From positions 3,676,001 to 3,740,000 of the forward strand of contig NZ_CP092487.1 in assembly GCF_022429565.1 (NCBI RefSeq): a stretch of DNA of 64,000 bases, written 5' to 3'. A model generated the notes under the pieces. The model did not search any database. It was not told the origin of the DNA and saw only the letters and a list, made by a program, of their open reading frames with translations. Numbering within the stretch: position 1 is the first letter of the stretch; every line of letters begins with the position of its first letter. The stretch comes from Lutibacter sp. A64 (GTDB taxonomy: Bacteria > Bacteroidota > Bacteroidia > Flavobacteriales > Flavobacteriaceae). Position numbers and translations under genes: made by a program. Below, in pieces: positions 52,882 to 61,574 of this stretch.

Positions 52882-53541
52882 ATGAAAAAGATCAAAGTTC
52901 ATATTGCAGACGATCATCAATTATTAATTGATGGTATAGAAGCAGTTTTATCATCTGAAGAAAACATTGAAGTTGTTGGGAGCTCTCTTAATGGTGAAGA
53001 TGTTTTAAATTGGTTTGCTTCGAAAGAAGCTGATATTCTAATTTTAGATATTAATATGCCTAAAGTAGATGGAATTGCAGTTTTGCAAAGTTTTTTGAAC
53101 AATAATTTTCAACAAAAAGTGATTGTACTATCAAGCTATGATGATACTAAACTTATTAAAGAAGTGTTGAAAATTGGAGCAAGTGGTTTTTTAGCTAAAA
53201 AATGTGCTGGAGAACATATTGTTGAAGCTATAAACGAAGTTTATAATGGTAAACAATATTTTAGTGAAAGTATTAAAGATAAATTATTGTCTACTTTTAC
53301 TAATAATTTTTCGAGTGTTGATGCAATGCCGAGAGAAAGTTCATTTTTTAGTTCACTAACTCCAAGAGAAATAGAAGTTCTTCAGCTAATATGTAAACAA
53401 TTCAATTCAAAAGAAATTAGTAGTGCTCTTAATATTAGTACTAATACAGTTGAAACTCATCGAAAAAATTTAATCAATAAATTAAAAGTTAAAAATGTTG
53501 TTGGCTTGGCTATTTATGCGATAAAAAACAATATTGTTTAA
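52882..53541 (+). CDS. NarL/LuxR-type response regulator
   Basis: 219 residues. Receiver domain (about 1-120) with acidic pocket D10/D11, phosphoacceptor D56 (LILDINMPKVDG), the switch residues VLSSYDD and Lys in FLAKK. LuxR-type helix-turn-helix at about 152-212 (LTPREIEVLQLICKQFNSKEISSALNISTNTVETHRKNLI). A transcription factor switched by phosphorylation. The histidine kinase gene follows 25 bases downstream, so the pair probably works together. The target genes are not evident. Confidence 0.95.
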   Translation: MKKIKVHIADDHQLLIDGIEAVLSSEENIEVVGSSLNGEDVLNWFASKEADILILDINMPKVDGIAVLQSFLNNNFQQKVIVLSSYDDTKLIKEVLKIGASGFLAKKCAGEHIVEAINEVYNGKQYFSESIKDKLLSTFTNNFSSVDAMPRESSFFSSLTPREIEVLQLICKQFNSKEISSALNISTNTVETHRKNLINKLKVKNVVGLAIYAIKNNIV

Positions 53542-53566
53542 ACTTTTTAGTCTCTTATAAATTATT

Positions 53567-55291
53567 ATGAACTTAATAAAATTACTATTAATTGTAATTG
53601 TTTGTTTTACAACTGTAGACACTCCTTTTTATGCTCGTAATTCAAAAGATATAGTTTTAAATAATTTAGAGGAAACATTTTTTATTTCTGAAGATGAAGC
53701 ATTGGTTTCTATTAAAATTTTAATTGATTCTGGAAAATATGAAGAAGCCTTACAAAAGTTAAATACATTTATTGATAAAGCTAAAAGCATAAATAATAAG
53801 CAACAGTTAATTGAAGGATACATGTTGTTGTCAACTATTTTTAGAGAACATGGAGATTATAAAAAGTCAACCAATACATTTAATAAAGTAATTCCTTTTG
53901 TTTTAAATGATCCAGAAAAGCTTCAATATATTTATTTTAAAAAAGGGGGAAATTTTCAATTAGATAATCAGATAGATTCTGCAAAAGTAAATTATGAAAA
54001 AGCAGTAATAGAGGGCTATAAAGTAGAGAGAAATGAAGATTTAAAAGCTAAAATTTATGCAAATTTATCTGGTATTTTTTATTTACAAGCCAATTATGAT
54101 AAAGCCATTGAAAACTATAAAATAGCAGCTAATTACCAAGATATTTTAGGGAATAAAGACATAGAAGCGGGTATTTTAAATAATCTCGGTAGTGTGTATT
54201 ATATGCAAGAAAAATATAAAGAAGCTCTTGATGTTTTTCAGCAAGCATTTGATTTGGTAGGCTTTGGACAAGGAGATATTCAAAAACAAACAAGGCGTTC
54301 TTCTTATATTAATATGGCGTATGCCTATAGTGGTTTAAAAAACTATAAAAAAGCATTTGAATATCAAGATAAGTTTTTTTCGTTAAACGATTCTATACAG
54401 CAAGAGTTAAAATATAAAGAAATAGCTGTAATTCAATCTCAATATAGTTTAGCAACAAAAGAAAGAGAAACAGAAATAGAAAAGGCTAAGAGAAAAGATG
54501 CTGAAATATTAACGTATGGTTTAGGTCTTGCTGTTCTAATACTTTTATCAGGTATTTATGCATTGTACAAAGTTTATAGGTTGAATAAAAAAAATTACCA
54601 ACTTAAAATAAGTCAAACCAAATTGTTAAATCAAAATAAAATAGATAAAATTAAAAGCGATTTACAATTAGAAATTTTGGCAGCTACTTTAGATGGTAGG
54701 TTAGAAGAACGAAAAAATATAGCAAGTGTATTGCACGATAATGTAAGTGCTTTACTTTCTGCAATAAATTTACATTTATACGCAAGTAAAAAGAAAATTA
54801 AAGGTACTATTCCGGTTGAAATTGATAAAGCTCAAAGTATTTTGTCTGAAGCTTCTGAGCAAGTTAGAGATTTATCGCATAACTTAATGTCTGCCGTTTT
54901 ATTAAAATTTGGATTGGAAGTGGCAGTTCAAGATTTATGCGAAAAACTATCAAATTCTAATATTATTCTTACGAGTAATTCTAAAAATATAGGAAGATTT
55001 AATCAAACTTTTGAAATAAAAATGTTTACGGTTATTAACGAGCTTTTAAATAATATTTTAAAACATAGTGAAGCTAGTAATGGAACCGTTAAATTAGAGC
55101 AATTAAATGGAAATTTACAAGTAGTTGTTTTTGATGATGGAATAGGGTTTGATATTGATGAAATTGAGTTTAAAAGTGGTGTTGGTTTAAGTCAAATTAA
55201 GGCTAGAATACAAGTGCTAAAAGGATTGTTAAATATAAAATCTACCGAAGACGGAACCCGTATTTTTATTTCGGTACCAATAGTGTATTAA
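53567..55291 (+). CDS. TPR-containing sensor histidine kinase
   Basis: 574 residues. Signal peptide or first membrane helix (about 4-22), then periplasmic TPR repeats (about 45-290; e.g. ANLSGIFYLQANYDKAIENYK and NNLGSVYYMQEKYKEALDVF), one transmembrane helix (about 316-337), a short coiled coil, and a HisKA_3-type domain with phosphoacceptor H390 (ASVLHDNVSALLS). The ATPase domain has ELLNNILKHSEASNG (N box) and VFDDGIGFDI (G box). The TPR part probably senses a protein or peptide outside the cytoplasm (inference). Its stop shares TTAA with the convergent phosphoesterase gene. Confidence 0.94.
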   Translation: MNLIKLLLIVIVCFTTVDTPFYARNSKDIVLNNLEETFFISEDEALVSIKILIDSGKYEEALQKLNTFIDKAKSINNKQQLIEGYMLLSTIFREHGDYKKSTNTFNKVIPFVLNDPEKLQYIYFKKGGNFQLDNQIDSAKVNYEKAVIEGYKVERNEDLKAKIYANLSGIFYLQANYDKAIENYKIAANYQDILGNKDIEAGILNNLGSVYYMQEKYKEALDVFQQAFDLVGFGQGDIQKQTRRSSYINMAYAYSGLKNYKKAFEYQDKFFSLNDSIQQELKYKEIAVIQSQYSLATKERETEIEKAKRKDAEILTYGLGLAVLILLSGIYALYKVYRLNKKNYQLKISQTKLLNQNKIDKIKSDLQLEILAATLDGRLEERKNIASVLHDNVSALLSAINLHLYASKKKIKGTIPVEIDKAQSILSEASEQVRDLSHNLMSAVLLKFGLEVAVQDLCEKLSNSNIILTSNSKNIGRFNQTFEIKMFTVINELLNNILKHSEASNGTVKLEQLNGNLQVVVFDDGIGFDIDEIEFKSGVGLSQIKARIQVLKGLLNIKSTEDGTRIFISVPIVY

Positions 55292-55782
55292 CGTTTTTCA
55301 AGTTCAATAATTTCTAAATTAGTAATGTTTCCTTTAGCAATTTCAAAACGAAGCATTGTTCTTACTTTATGAAATCCGTGTTTACCAACAGCTCCAGGAT
55401 TTAAGTGAAGTAAGTTTAATTTTTTATCATATATAACTTTTAAAATATGCGAATGCCCACTAATAAAAATTTTAGGAGGATTTTCAATCAATGCAGCTTT
55501 AATTCTTTGGTCGTACCTATTTGGGTAGCCTCCAATATGTGTTATCCAAACAGAAACTCCTTCAATTTCAAATTTATTATCTAATGGAAATTCAGATCTA
55601 ATTATTTTATCATCAATATTTCCATAAACGGCTCTTACCGGTTTTATTTTAGAAATTGTATCTGTTACTTCAATAGCTCCAATGTCACCTGCATGCCAAA
55701 CTTCATCAGCTTGTTTTACATACTTCAATATTTTAGCATCAATATAACTATGGGTATCGGAAAGAAGTAGTATTTTTTTCAT
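55288..55782 (-). CDS. Metallophosphoesterase, YfcE/MJ0936 type
   Basis: 164 residues, a single calcineurin-like domain. Metal ligands: LLSDTHSY (D9, H11), HAGDIG (D near 33), YGNID (N near 55), then ITHIGG and ISGHSHI. Proteins of this type hydrolyse phosphodiesters in the cytoplasm; the natural substrate is unclear. Transcribed alone, convergent with the histidine kinase gene, the two stop codons overlapping by 4 bases in TTAA. Confidence 0.93.
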   Translation of the reverse strand: MKKILLLSDTHSYIDAKILKYVKQADEVWHAGDIGAIEVTDTISKIKPVRAVYGNIDDKIIRSEFPLDNKFEIEGVSVWITHIGGYPNRYDQRIKAALIENPPKIFISGHSHILKVIYDKKLNLLHLNPGAVGKHGFHKVRTMLRFEIAKGNITNLEIIELEKR

Positions 55783-55826
55783 GCTTGTTTCATTAATTGT
55801 TAAAATTTAAACTGGTAAATAACTCT

Positions 55827-55834
55827 TATATTTG
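55827..55834 (+). promoter_or_regulatory. -7 promoter box of truA (TATATTTG)
   Basis: TATATTTG matches TAnnTTTG. The TTG inside the box (55832) opens the longest ORF but cannot be transcribed; the next TTG (55859) is then about 18 bases after the expected start of the transcript. Confidence 0.6.
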
Positions 55835-55858
55835 CAAACAACAAAATTAGCATTTCAA

Positions 55859-56611
55859 TTGAGATATTTTATAGAAATAGCATATAAAGGTACAAATTAC
55901 CATGGTTGGCAATACCAACCCAATGCGGTTACCATTCAAGAATCAATAAATAAAGCCCTTTCTCTAATTTTTAAAAGAACCATAGATGTTGTTGGGGCTG
56001 GAAGAACAGATGCCGGTGTTCATGCTGAACAACTGTATGCGCATTTAGATTTAGAGGAAGATTTTGATATTGATAAAACTAAATATAAATTAAATTCATT
56101 ACTATCTAAAGATATAGCTATTCTTAATATTTTTAAAGTTACTAATAATGCACATGCACGTTTTGATGCAGAAAGTAGAAGTTACCAGTATAGAATTTAT
56201 TTTGGAAAAAATCCATTTTTAATGAATACTACTTGGCAAATTATTAATAAAAAGTTAAATGTAGATTTAATGAATGAAGCAGCTAAAATTTTGCTAACTT
56301 ACACCGATTTTCAATGTTTTTCTCGTTCAAATACCGATGTTAGAACTTATAATTGTGCTGTTAATAAAGCAATTTGGGTGCAAAAAAATAAATCGTTAAT
56401 TTTTTATATTTCAGCAGATAGATTTTTAAGAAATATGGTAAGAGCTATTGTTGGTACTTTAATTGAAGTAGGGACAGGAAAAACAACATTAGAAGAATTT
56501 AAAAAAATAATTGAGAGTAAAGATAGAAGAAATGCAGGTCCTTCAGCACCAGCAAAAGGTTTATTTTTAACCGAAGTAAACTATCCGAAAAATGTATTTA
56601 TAAATGAGTAA
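55859..56611 (+). CDS. truA: tRNA pseudouridine synthase A
   Basis: 250 residues from the TTG at 55859, giving MRYFIEIAYKGTNYHGWQYQ, the normal TruA start. The longer ORF begins in the promoter. Makes pseudouridine at positions 38-40 of tRNA. Catalytic Asp D51 in GAGRTDAGVHAE, then DFQCFSRSNTDV and SADRFLRNMVRAIVGTLIEVG. There is no ATG before residue 50. Its stop overlaps the start of the ABC exporter by 8 bases, so the two are coupled. Confidence 0.95.
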   Translation: MRYFIEIAYKGTNYHGWQYQPNAVTIQESINKALSLIFKRTIDVVGAGRTDAGVHAEQLYAHLDLEEDFDIDKTKYKLNSLLSKDIAILNIFKVTNNAHARFDAESRSYQYRIYFGKNPFLMNTTWQIINKKLNVDLMNEAAKILLTYTDFQCFSRSNTDVRTYNCAVNKAIWVQKNKSLIFYISADRFLRNMVRAIVGTLIEVGTGKTTLEEFKKIIESKDRRNAGPSAPAKGLFLTEVNYPKNVFINE

Positions 56612-58370
56612 AAAAGTTACAGGCAAAGCTTTTGATTTAAATATCTTTAGTAGATTAATGTCCTTTGCTAAAATATACCGTTGGGAATTTACAATAAGTA
56701 CTTTAGCCGCAATATTACTTTCGTTAGTTTCAATAGCTAAACCGGTTTTATTGCAAGAAATTGTAAATACTTATTTTGAAAATAAAGATAAAGAAGGAAT
56801 CTTATATTTTTCATTAATAATGGTTGCTTTTTTACTTGCTGAAGTATTGCTGCAATTTTTGTTTATCTATAAAGTAAATTGGCTAGGCCAACATATTATT
56901 ATGGATATTAGGGTGAAATTGCAGAAACATATGTTGCAGTTTAAAATGGCTTATTTTGATAAATCTTCTGTAGGTAAATTAGTTACCCGATTGGTTTCTG
57001 ATACAGAAACTATTGCGCAATTTTTTGGGCAAGGTTTGTTTATGATTATAAGTGATTTATTAAAAATGTTGGTTGTAGCAATTGTAATGCTATTTATGAA
57101 TTGGAAACTAGCCTTAATAGCATTTATTATTTTACCAATAATGATATATGCAACCAAATTATTTCAAATTGCTATAAAAGCTGCATTTCAAGAAGTTAGA
57201 ATTCAAGTTGCTAATTTAAATGGTTTTGTGCAAGAGCGCGTTACAGGTATGAATATTGTACAACTTTTTAATCGTGAAAAGTTAGAATATGAAAACTTTG
57301 TAAAAATTAACGAAAAACATAAAAAAGCACAAGTTAAAACAGTTTGGTATTATTCAATATTTTTTCCTATTGCAGAAATTTTAACATCAATTGCTGTTGG
57401 TTTAATGGTTTGGTACGGTGGGTTAGATATTGTAAATTCAGGAATTACTAATGCAGGTGAAATAATAGCTTTTATTATGATGTCTCAAATGTTGTTTAGA
57501 CCATTAAGACAAATAGCCGATAAATTTAACACTCTTCAAATGGGGATGGTTGCAGGTGATCGTGTGTTTGAAATATTAGATACAAAAAGTCAGATTGATA
57601 AAACAGGAACTGTTGAAGCAACAAACTTTAGAGGTGATATTGCTTTTAAAAATGTGCGATTTAGTTATATAAAAGGCGAAGAGGTTTTAAAAGGAATTTC
57701 TTTTAAAGTAAATGCGGGTGAAACTGTAGCAATTGTAGGTGCAACTGGAGCAGGAAAATCTACTATTATTAATTTGGTAAATCGTTTTTATGAAATTAAT
57801 GAAGGAGAAATATGTGTTGATAATCATAATATAGAGCAGTATACATTACATTCATTAAGAAATCAGATAGCGGTTGTATTACAAGATGTATTTTTATTTT
57901 CAGATACTATTTTTAATAATATTGTACTTAATAAAGAGGGAATTACTTTAGATGATGTTAAAAATGCAGCTAAAGAAATTGGTATTCATAAATTTATTAT
58001 GAGCTTACCAGGAGATTATAATTACGATGTAAAAGAACGAGGAGCAATGCTTTCTTCTGGACAGCGTCAATTAATTGCTTTTTTACGAGCTTATGTAAGT
58101 AATCCTAGTGTGTTAATTTTAGATGAAGCCACGTCTTCTATAGATTCGTATTCAGAAAAATTAATACAAGATGCTACAGATAAAATAACAAAACATCAAA
58201 CGTCAATAATAATTGCGCATAGATTAACAACCATAAAAAATGCAGATAAAATTATTGTAATGGATAAAGGTGAGATTGTTGAGCAAGGTTCCCATATAGA
58301 ATTATTAGAGAAAGACGGTCATTATAGAAATTTATATAATATGCAGTTTTCTAGTGAAATTGCTTCTTAG
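56604..58370 (+). CDS. ABC exporter, fused membrane and ATPase domains (MsbA-like)
   Basis: 588 residues. Six transmembrane helices (about 28-320), then the nucleotide-binding domain: Walker A GATGAGKST (379-387), a Q loop in VVLQDVFLF, the signature LSSGQRQL, Walker B VLILDEATSS and the H loop IIIAHRLTT. A homodimeric half-transporter, probably moving a lipid, peptide or drug from the cytoplasm. MsbA-type lipid A export is possible but not proven. Translation appears to be coupled to truA. Confidence 0.95.
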   Translation: MSKKVTGKAFDLNIFSRLMSFAKIYRWEFTISTLAAILLSLVSIAKPVLLQEIVNTYFENKDKEGILYFSLIMVAFLLAEVLLQFLFIYKVNWLGQHIIMDIRVKLQKHMLQFKMAYFDKSSVGKLVTRLVSDTETIAQFFGQGLFMIISDLLKMLVVAIVMLFMNWKLALIAFIILPIMIYATKLFQIAIKAAFQEVRIQVANLNGFVQERVTGMNIVQLFNREKLEYENFVKINEKHKKAQVKTVWYYSIFFPIAEILTSIAVGLMVWYGGLDIVNSGITNAGEIIAFIMMSQMLFRPLRQIADKFNTLQMGMVAGDRVFEILDTKSQIDKTGTVEATNFRGDIAFKNVRFSYIKGEEVLKGISFKVNAGETVAIVGATGAGKSTIINLVNRFYEINEGEICVDNHNIEQYTLHSLRNQIAVVLQDVFLFSDTIFNNIVLNKEGITLDDVKNAAKEIGIHKFIMSLPGDYNYDVKERGAMLSSGQRQLIAFLRAYVSNPSVLILDEATSSIDSYSEKLIQDATDKITKHQTSIIIAHRLTTIKNADKIIVMDKGEIVEQGSHIELLEKDGHYRNLYNMQFSSEIAS

Positions 58371-58569
58371 TTTTTAAGTCTCGAAGTTAAAAAGTTGAAA
58401 GGTTGAAGAGGTGAAAAGACGGTGGCTGAGTGGAGTCGAAGCTTATTACAATAAAAAACATTACTGCAATAATCTTATTTATTGGAGTGGAGTTAACTTT
58501 TTTTAAATATTTAATGGATGAAACGTTTGGAAGTAGAAAGTTAAAAAGTTTTTTTGATTTAACTAACAA
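58371..58569. repeat. Intergenic region with a degenerate palindromic repeat
   Basis: No gene. About 58420-58442 reads like the flavobacterial dispersed repeat containing GTGGCTGAGTGGAGTCGAAGC, whose complete copies end in a matching AGCCAC arm; here the right arm is broken after AGC. Identification rests on general familiarity with such repeats, not on a second copy in this window. Confidence 0.35.
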
Positions 58570-59343
58570 CTAATTCAAATCATAACGAATCATTTCAATT
58601 AATTCATTGTAGTTTTTGTAGAGTACAAATTCGCCATCTTTTATGTATGATATTTTTCCAGTTTCTTCAGAAATAACAATGCACAAGGCATCTGTTTTTT
58701 CAGTAATACCAATTGCAGCTCTATGTCTTAAACCAAATCGAGCAGGAAGTTCTTTTTTAGAAAGAGGTAGAACAACTCTTGTGGCTATTATAAAATTTTC
58801 TTTAACAATCATTGCACCATCATGTAAAGGGCTATTTTTATAAAAAACACTTTCTATAATAGGCTGATTTATTTCAGCATTCATAGTATCTCCAGTATTT
58901 TTTACAAAGTCTAGGTTGTGGGTGCGTTCCAATACAATTAAAGCGCCGGTTTTTGTAGCTGCCATAGTTTCGCAAGCTGTTATAATTACTTCAACATCCA
59001 TATTAGTATGGATTTCGGTTTTTAGAAATTTTAGTTGCTTTAAAAAATTTCTTTTATTGCTGAAATTGGTAGAACCTAACATTAGTAAAAATTTTCGGAC
59101 TTCAGGTTGAAATACAATTAAAATAGCAATGGCACCTACACTAATTAAAGTACCGAGTATACCACTAAGCATTTCCATTTGAAGTGCCTGTGTTATTTTC
59201 CAAATTAAAACAACTAGTGCAATACCAATAAATATATTAATAGCTACCGTTCCTTTTAGTAATTTGTATATTGAGTAAAGTAGAATAGCAACTAATACTA
59301 TATCTAAAGCGTCAAGAAAAGTAAAGTCTAAAAAATCTAGCAT
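58570..59343 (-). CDS. cdaA: Diadenylate cyclase CdaA (c-di-AMP synthesis)
   Basis: 257 residues. Three N-terminal transmembrane helices (about 12-29, 32-50, 60-78), then a DAC domain with DGA (175-177, LHDGAMIV) and RHR (206-208, GLRHRAAIG), the substrate motifs of diadenylate cyclases. Condenses two ATP into c-di-AMP, a second messenger linked to osmolyte and potassium control and cell wall balance. Last gene of a minus-strand operon after a lipoprotein, folP and the LOG gene. Confidence 0.97.
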   Translation of the reverse strand: MLDFLDFTFLDALDIVLVAILLYSIYKLLKGTVAINIFIGIALVVLIWKITQALQMEMLSGILGTLISVGAIAILIVFQPEVRKFLLMLGSTNFSNKRNFLKQLKFLKTEIHTNMDVEVIITACETMAATKTGALIVLERTHNLDFVKNTGDTMNAEINQPIIESVFYKNSPLHDGAMIVKENFIIATRVVLPLSKKELPARFGLRHRAAIGITEKTDALCIVISEETGKISYIKDGEFVLYKNYNELIEMIRYDLN

Positions 59344-59388
59344 GTGATAATTTTTGGTAAAAGTATAAAAAAGATTGCAACTATATAA

Positions 59389-60099
59389 TTATTCGCAACC
59401 GCAATCTGGAACCTTTAAAGGATCAAAAATAAATTCTAAATTATTAATTAAAATGCCTGGGTTAGAAATGGATTTAATAAGTGTTAGATAATATAAATAA
59501 TCTTGGTACAATAAATCTTGATTAAAATTTAAATGAAGCATCGTTTTGTTTCCTTCAGAAGAGAATTCTATAAACTCAAGTAATGTAGTAATTAATTCAC
59601 CATCTTCCATTTTTGCATCATTAATCCAAGTGTTATTTGGGTTAAATACAAGGTTTATATTGTTGTAATTTAAGTAGTCTTCGCTATTCTCTTTGATATA
59701 GGTTTTAGATAAAACACTGTCTTGTTTATAAATTACACCATCAAATTTTATAAAAGAAAGTTTATCTGTAATGGTGTCTGCATAACTAAAATAATCAAAT
59801 CTACCTTCTTTAGAATGTATGCCGTTAGCGTGTTTGTATTGAAATTCACTAATTGAAGGAATGATAGTTTTTAAAGGTAGTTTTCTGTCAATATTATAAA
59901 TCCAATGGGTAGAACTTATGGTGTTTTTTCTGTTTATATTTGCAATAGTGTCGTTGTCTTTAACATCAAAAAACATCCATATTTGAGAATGGTCTTGTAA
60001 TTCTTGAATTCCTTTTATGGCTAAAACGGGAATTTTAATTTCTTTTTTGTTGCAACTCAATAATGTGAGTGGAATTAATATGTATAAGAGTTTTTTCAT
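59389..60099 (-). CDS. Lipoprotein of unknown function next to folP and cdaA
   Basis: 236 residues. Lipobox LLSC at C16 (MKKLLYILIPLTLLSCNKK). No named domain seen. The middle has IWMFFDVKDNDTIANINRKN and STHWIYNIDRKLPLK, and the protein ends PDCGCE. It is packed tightly between folP (1 base away) and cdaA (45 bases), a conserved-looking arrangement, so a role connected with that operon is possible but unknown. Confidence 0.85.
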   Translation of the reverse strand: MKKLLYILIPLTLLSCNKKEIKIPVLAIKGIQELQDHSQIWMFFDVKDNDTIANINRKNTISSTHWIYNIDRKLPLKTIIPSISEFQYKHANGIHSKEGRFDYFSYADTITDKLSFIKFDGVIYKQDSVLSKTYIKENSEDYLNYNNINLVFNPNNTWINDAKMEDGELITTLLEFIEFSSEGNKTMLHLNFNQDLLYQDYLYYLTLIKSISNPGILINNLEFIFDPLKVPDCGCE

Positions 60100-60100
60100 T

Positions 60101-60928
60101 TTAATTTTTTAATAAATTTACAATTTTAATTGTTTCAACAGCTTCTTTCACATCATGAACTCTTAAAATGTTTGTTCCATTAAGTAGCGCAATTGTATTT
60201 GCTGCAGTTGTAGCGTTTAATGCGGTTTTAGCAGTTATATCAAGAGGTTTGTATAGCATAGATTTTCTAGAAATGCCTGTTAAAGTTGGGATTTCTAAGC
60301 TTTTAAAAATTTCTAAATTTTTTAATAGCCAATAATTTTGCCCAATGGTTTTACCAAAACCAAAACCAACATCTGCAATAATATCATTAACGGCTAAAGC
60401 ACGTAATTCGTAAATTTTTTCTGAAAAATAATATAAAATATCTGTAATTACATTTTTATAGGTTGGATTGGTTTGCATATTTTGAGGAGTGCCTTGCATA
60501 TGCATAATAATATAAGGTACTTGAAGTTTTGCAATGCTTTTAAACATTGCAGTATCCATACTTCCAGCTGAGATATCATTTATAATGCATGCGCCATTTT
60601 CTATACATTGTTGCGCTATATTGCTTCTAAAAGTGTCTATTGAAATTAATATTTCAGGGAATTCCTTAACAAGTAATTTTACAACAGGTAAAATGCGTTC
60701 TAATTCTTCTTTTTCAGAAATGTGTTTAGCGCCTGGGCGTGATGAATATGCACCAATATCAATAAAAGTAGCGCCTTCGGTTAGCATTTTTTTTACTTGC
60801 GAAATAATTGCAGCTTCATTTTTATAATTGCCGCCGTCAAAAAAAGAGTCTGGGGTAATATTTAAAATACCCATAACTTTTGGTGAAGTTAAGTCTACTA
60901 ATGTTCCTTTACAATTAATTGATTGCAT
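60101..60928 (-). CDS. folP: Dihydropteroate synthase
   Basis: 275 residues. Joins p-aminobenzoate and dihydropterin pyrophosphate in folate synthesis, the sulfonamide target. Motifs: GILNITPDSFFDGGNY (about 20-35), FIDIGAYSSRPGAKHI (about 55-70), LISIDTFRSN (about 94-103) and DVGFGFGKTIGQNYWLLKNL. Its ATG overlaps the TAA of the LOG gene by one base, and the lipoprotein gene follows directly. Confidence 0.97.
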   Translation of the reverse strand: MQSINCKGTLVDLTSPKVMGILNITPDSFFDGGNYKNEAAIISQVKKMLTEGATFIDIGAYSSRPGAKHISEKEELERILPVVKLLVKEFPEILISIDTFRSNIAQQCIENGACIINDISAGSMDTAMFKSIAKLQVPYIIMHMQGTPQNMQTNPTYKNVITDILYYFSEKIYELRALAVNDIIADVGFGFGKTIGQNYWLLKNLEIFKSLEIPTLTGISRKSMLYKPLDITAKTALNATTAANTIALLNGTNILRVHDVKEAVETIKIVNLLKN

Positions 60929-61509
60929 TATTTTACTACTTTATTTATAACTTTAGTTAGTATTGGTGCTTTGTATTTAAACATTTTTGTTAGTAAATCA
61001 TCAATAGAATCACTTACTATTAACATTTCTTTGTTAGATTGTTTTAGATAACCTTCGGTTACCATTACATCTAGTTGTTTTATTAAATGGTTAAAAAATC
61101 CGTTGGTATTTAGGATACCAACTGGTTTTTGTTCAATTCCAAGTTGATTTAAAGTTAGGGCTTCAAAAATTTCATCTAAAGTTCCAAATCCTCCAGGTAA
61201 TGCAATATAGCCGTCAACTAATTTGCTAATTTTAACTTTTCGTTTGCTCATTGTTTTAGTAACAATCATTTTGCTAATATTAGTATGTGCAACTTCTTCG
61301 TGACGTAACAATCCAGGAATAACACCAATTACTTCTCCTTTTTTTTCAATAATAGTATCTGCAATTATGCCCATCATTCCGATTTTTCCACCACCATAAA
61401 CCAATCCAATATTGTTGGAAGCAAAATAATTACCAAGTTTTATGGCTTCATTTTTATAAACTTCATTAAAACCGAGGCTAGAACCACAAAAAACAGCTAC
61501 TTTTTTCAT
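60928..61509 (-). CDS. LOG family Rossmann protein (nucleotide 5'-monophosphate phosphoribohydrolase-like)
   Basis: 193 residues. Motifs: VFCGSSLGFNEVY (about 6-18), VYGGGKIGMMG (about 38-48) and the catalytic PGGFGTLDEIFE (about 105-116) following SKRKVKISKLVDGYIAL. Members of this family, called LOG or YvdD, hydrolyse nucleoside monophosphates; some activate cytokinins. First gene of the folP-cdaA operon, divergent from the DUF1599 gene. Confidence 0.93.
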   Translation of the reverse strand: MKKVAVFCGSSLGFNEVYKNEAIKLGNYFASNNIGLVYGGGKIGMMGIIADTIIEKKGEVIGVIPGLLRHEEVAHTNISKMIVTKTMSKRKVKISKLVDGYIALPGGFGTLDEIFEALTLNQLGIEQKPVGILNTNGFFNHLIKQLDVMVTEGYLKQSNKEMLIVSDSIDDLLTKMFKYKAPILTKVINKVVK

Positions 61510-61536
61510 TATTTATTAATTGATTTTTTATTTCAT

Positions 61537-61544
61537 TAAATTTG
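61537..61544 (+). promoter_or_regulatory. -7 promoter box of the DUF1599 operon (TAAATTTG)
   Basis: TAAATTTG matches TAnnTTTG, 30 bases before the ATG, in the divergent region opposite the LOG gene. Confidence 0.55.
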
Positions 61545-61574
61545 TTCGAAATTTACGCAAATTATTAAAGTTAC

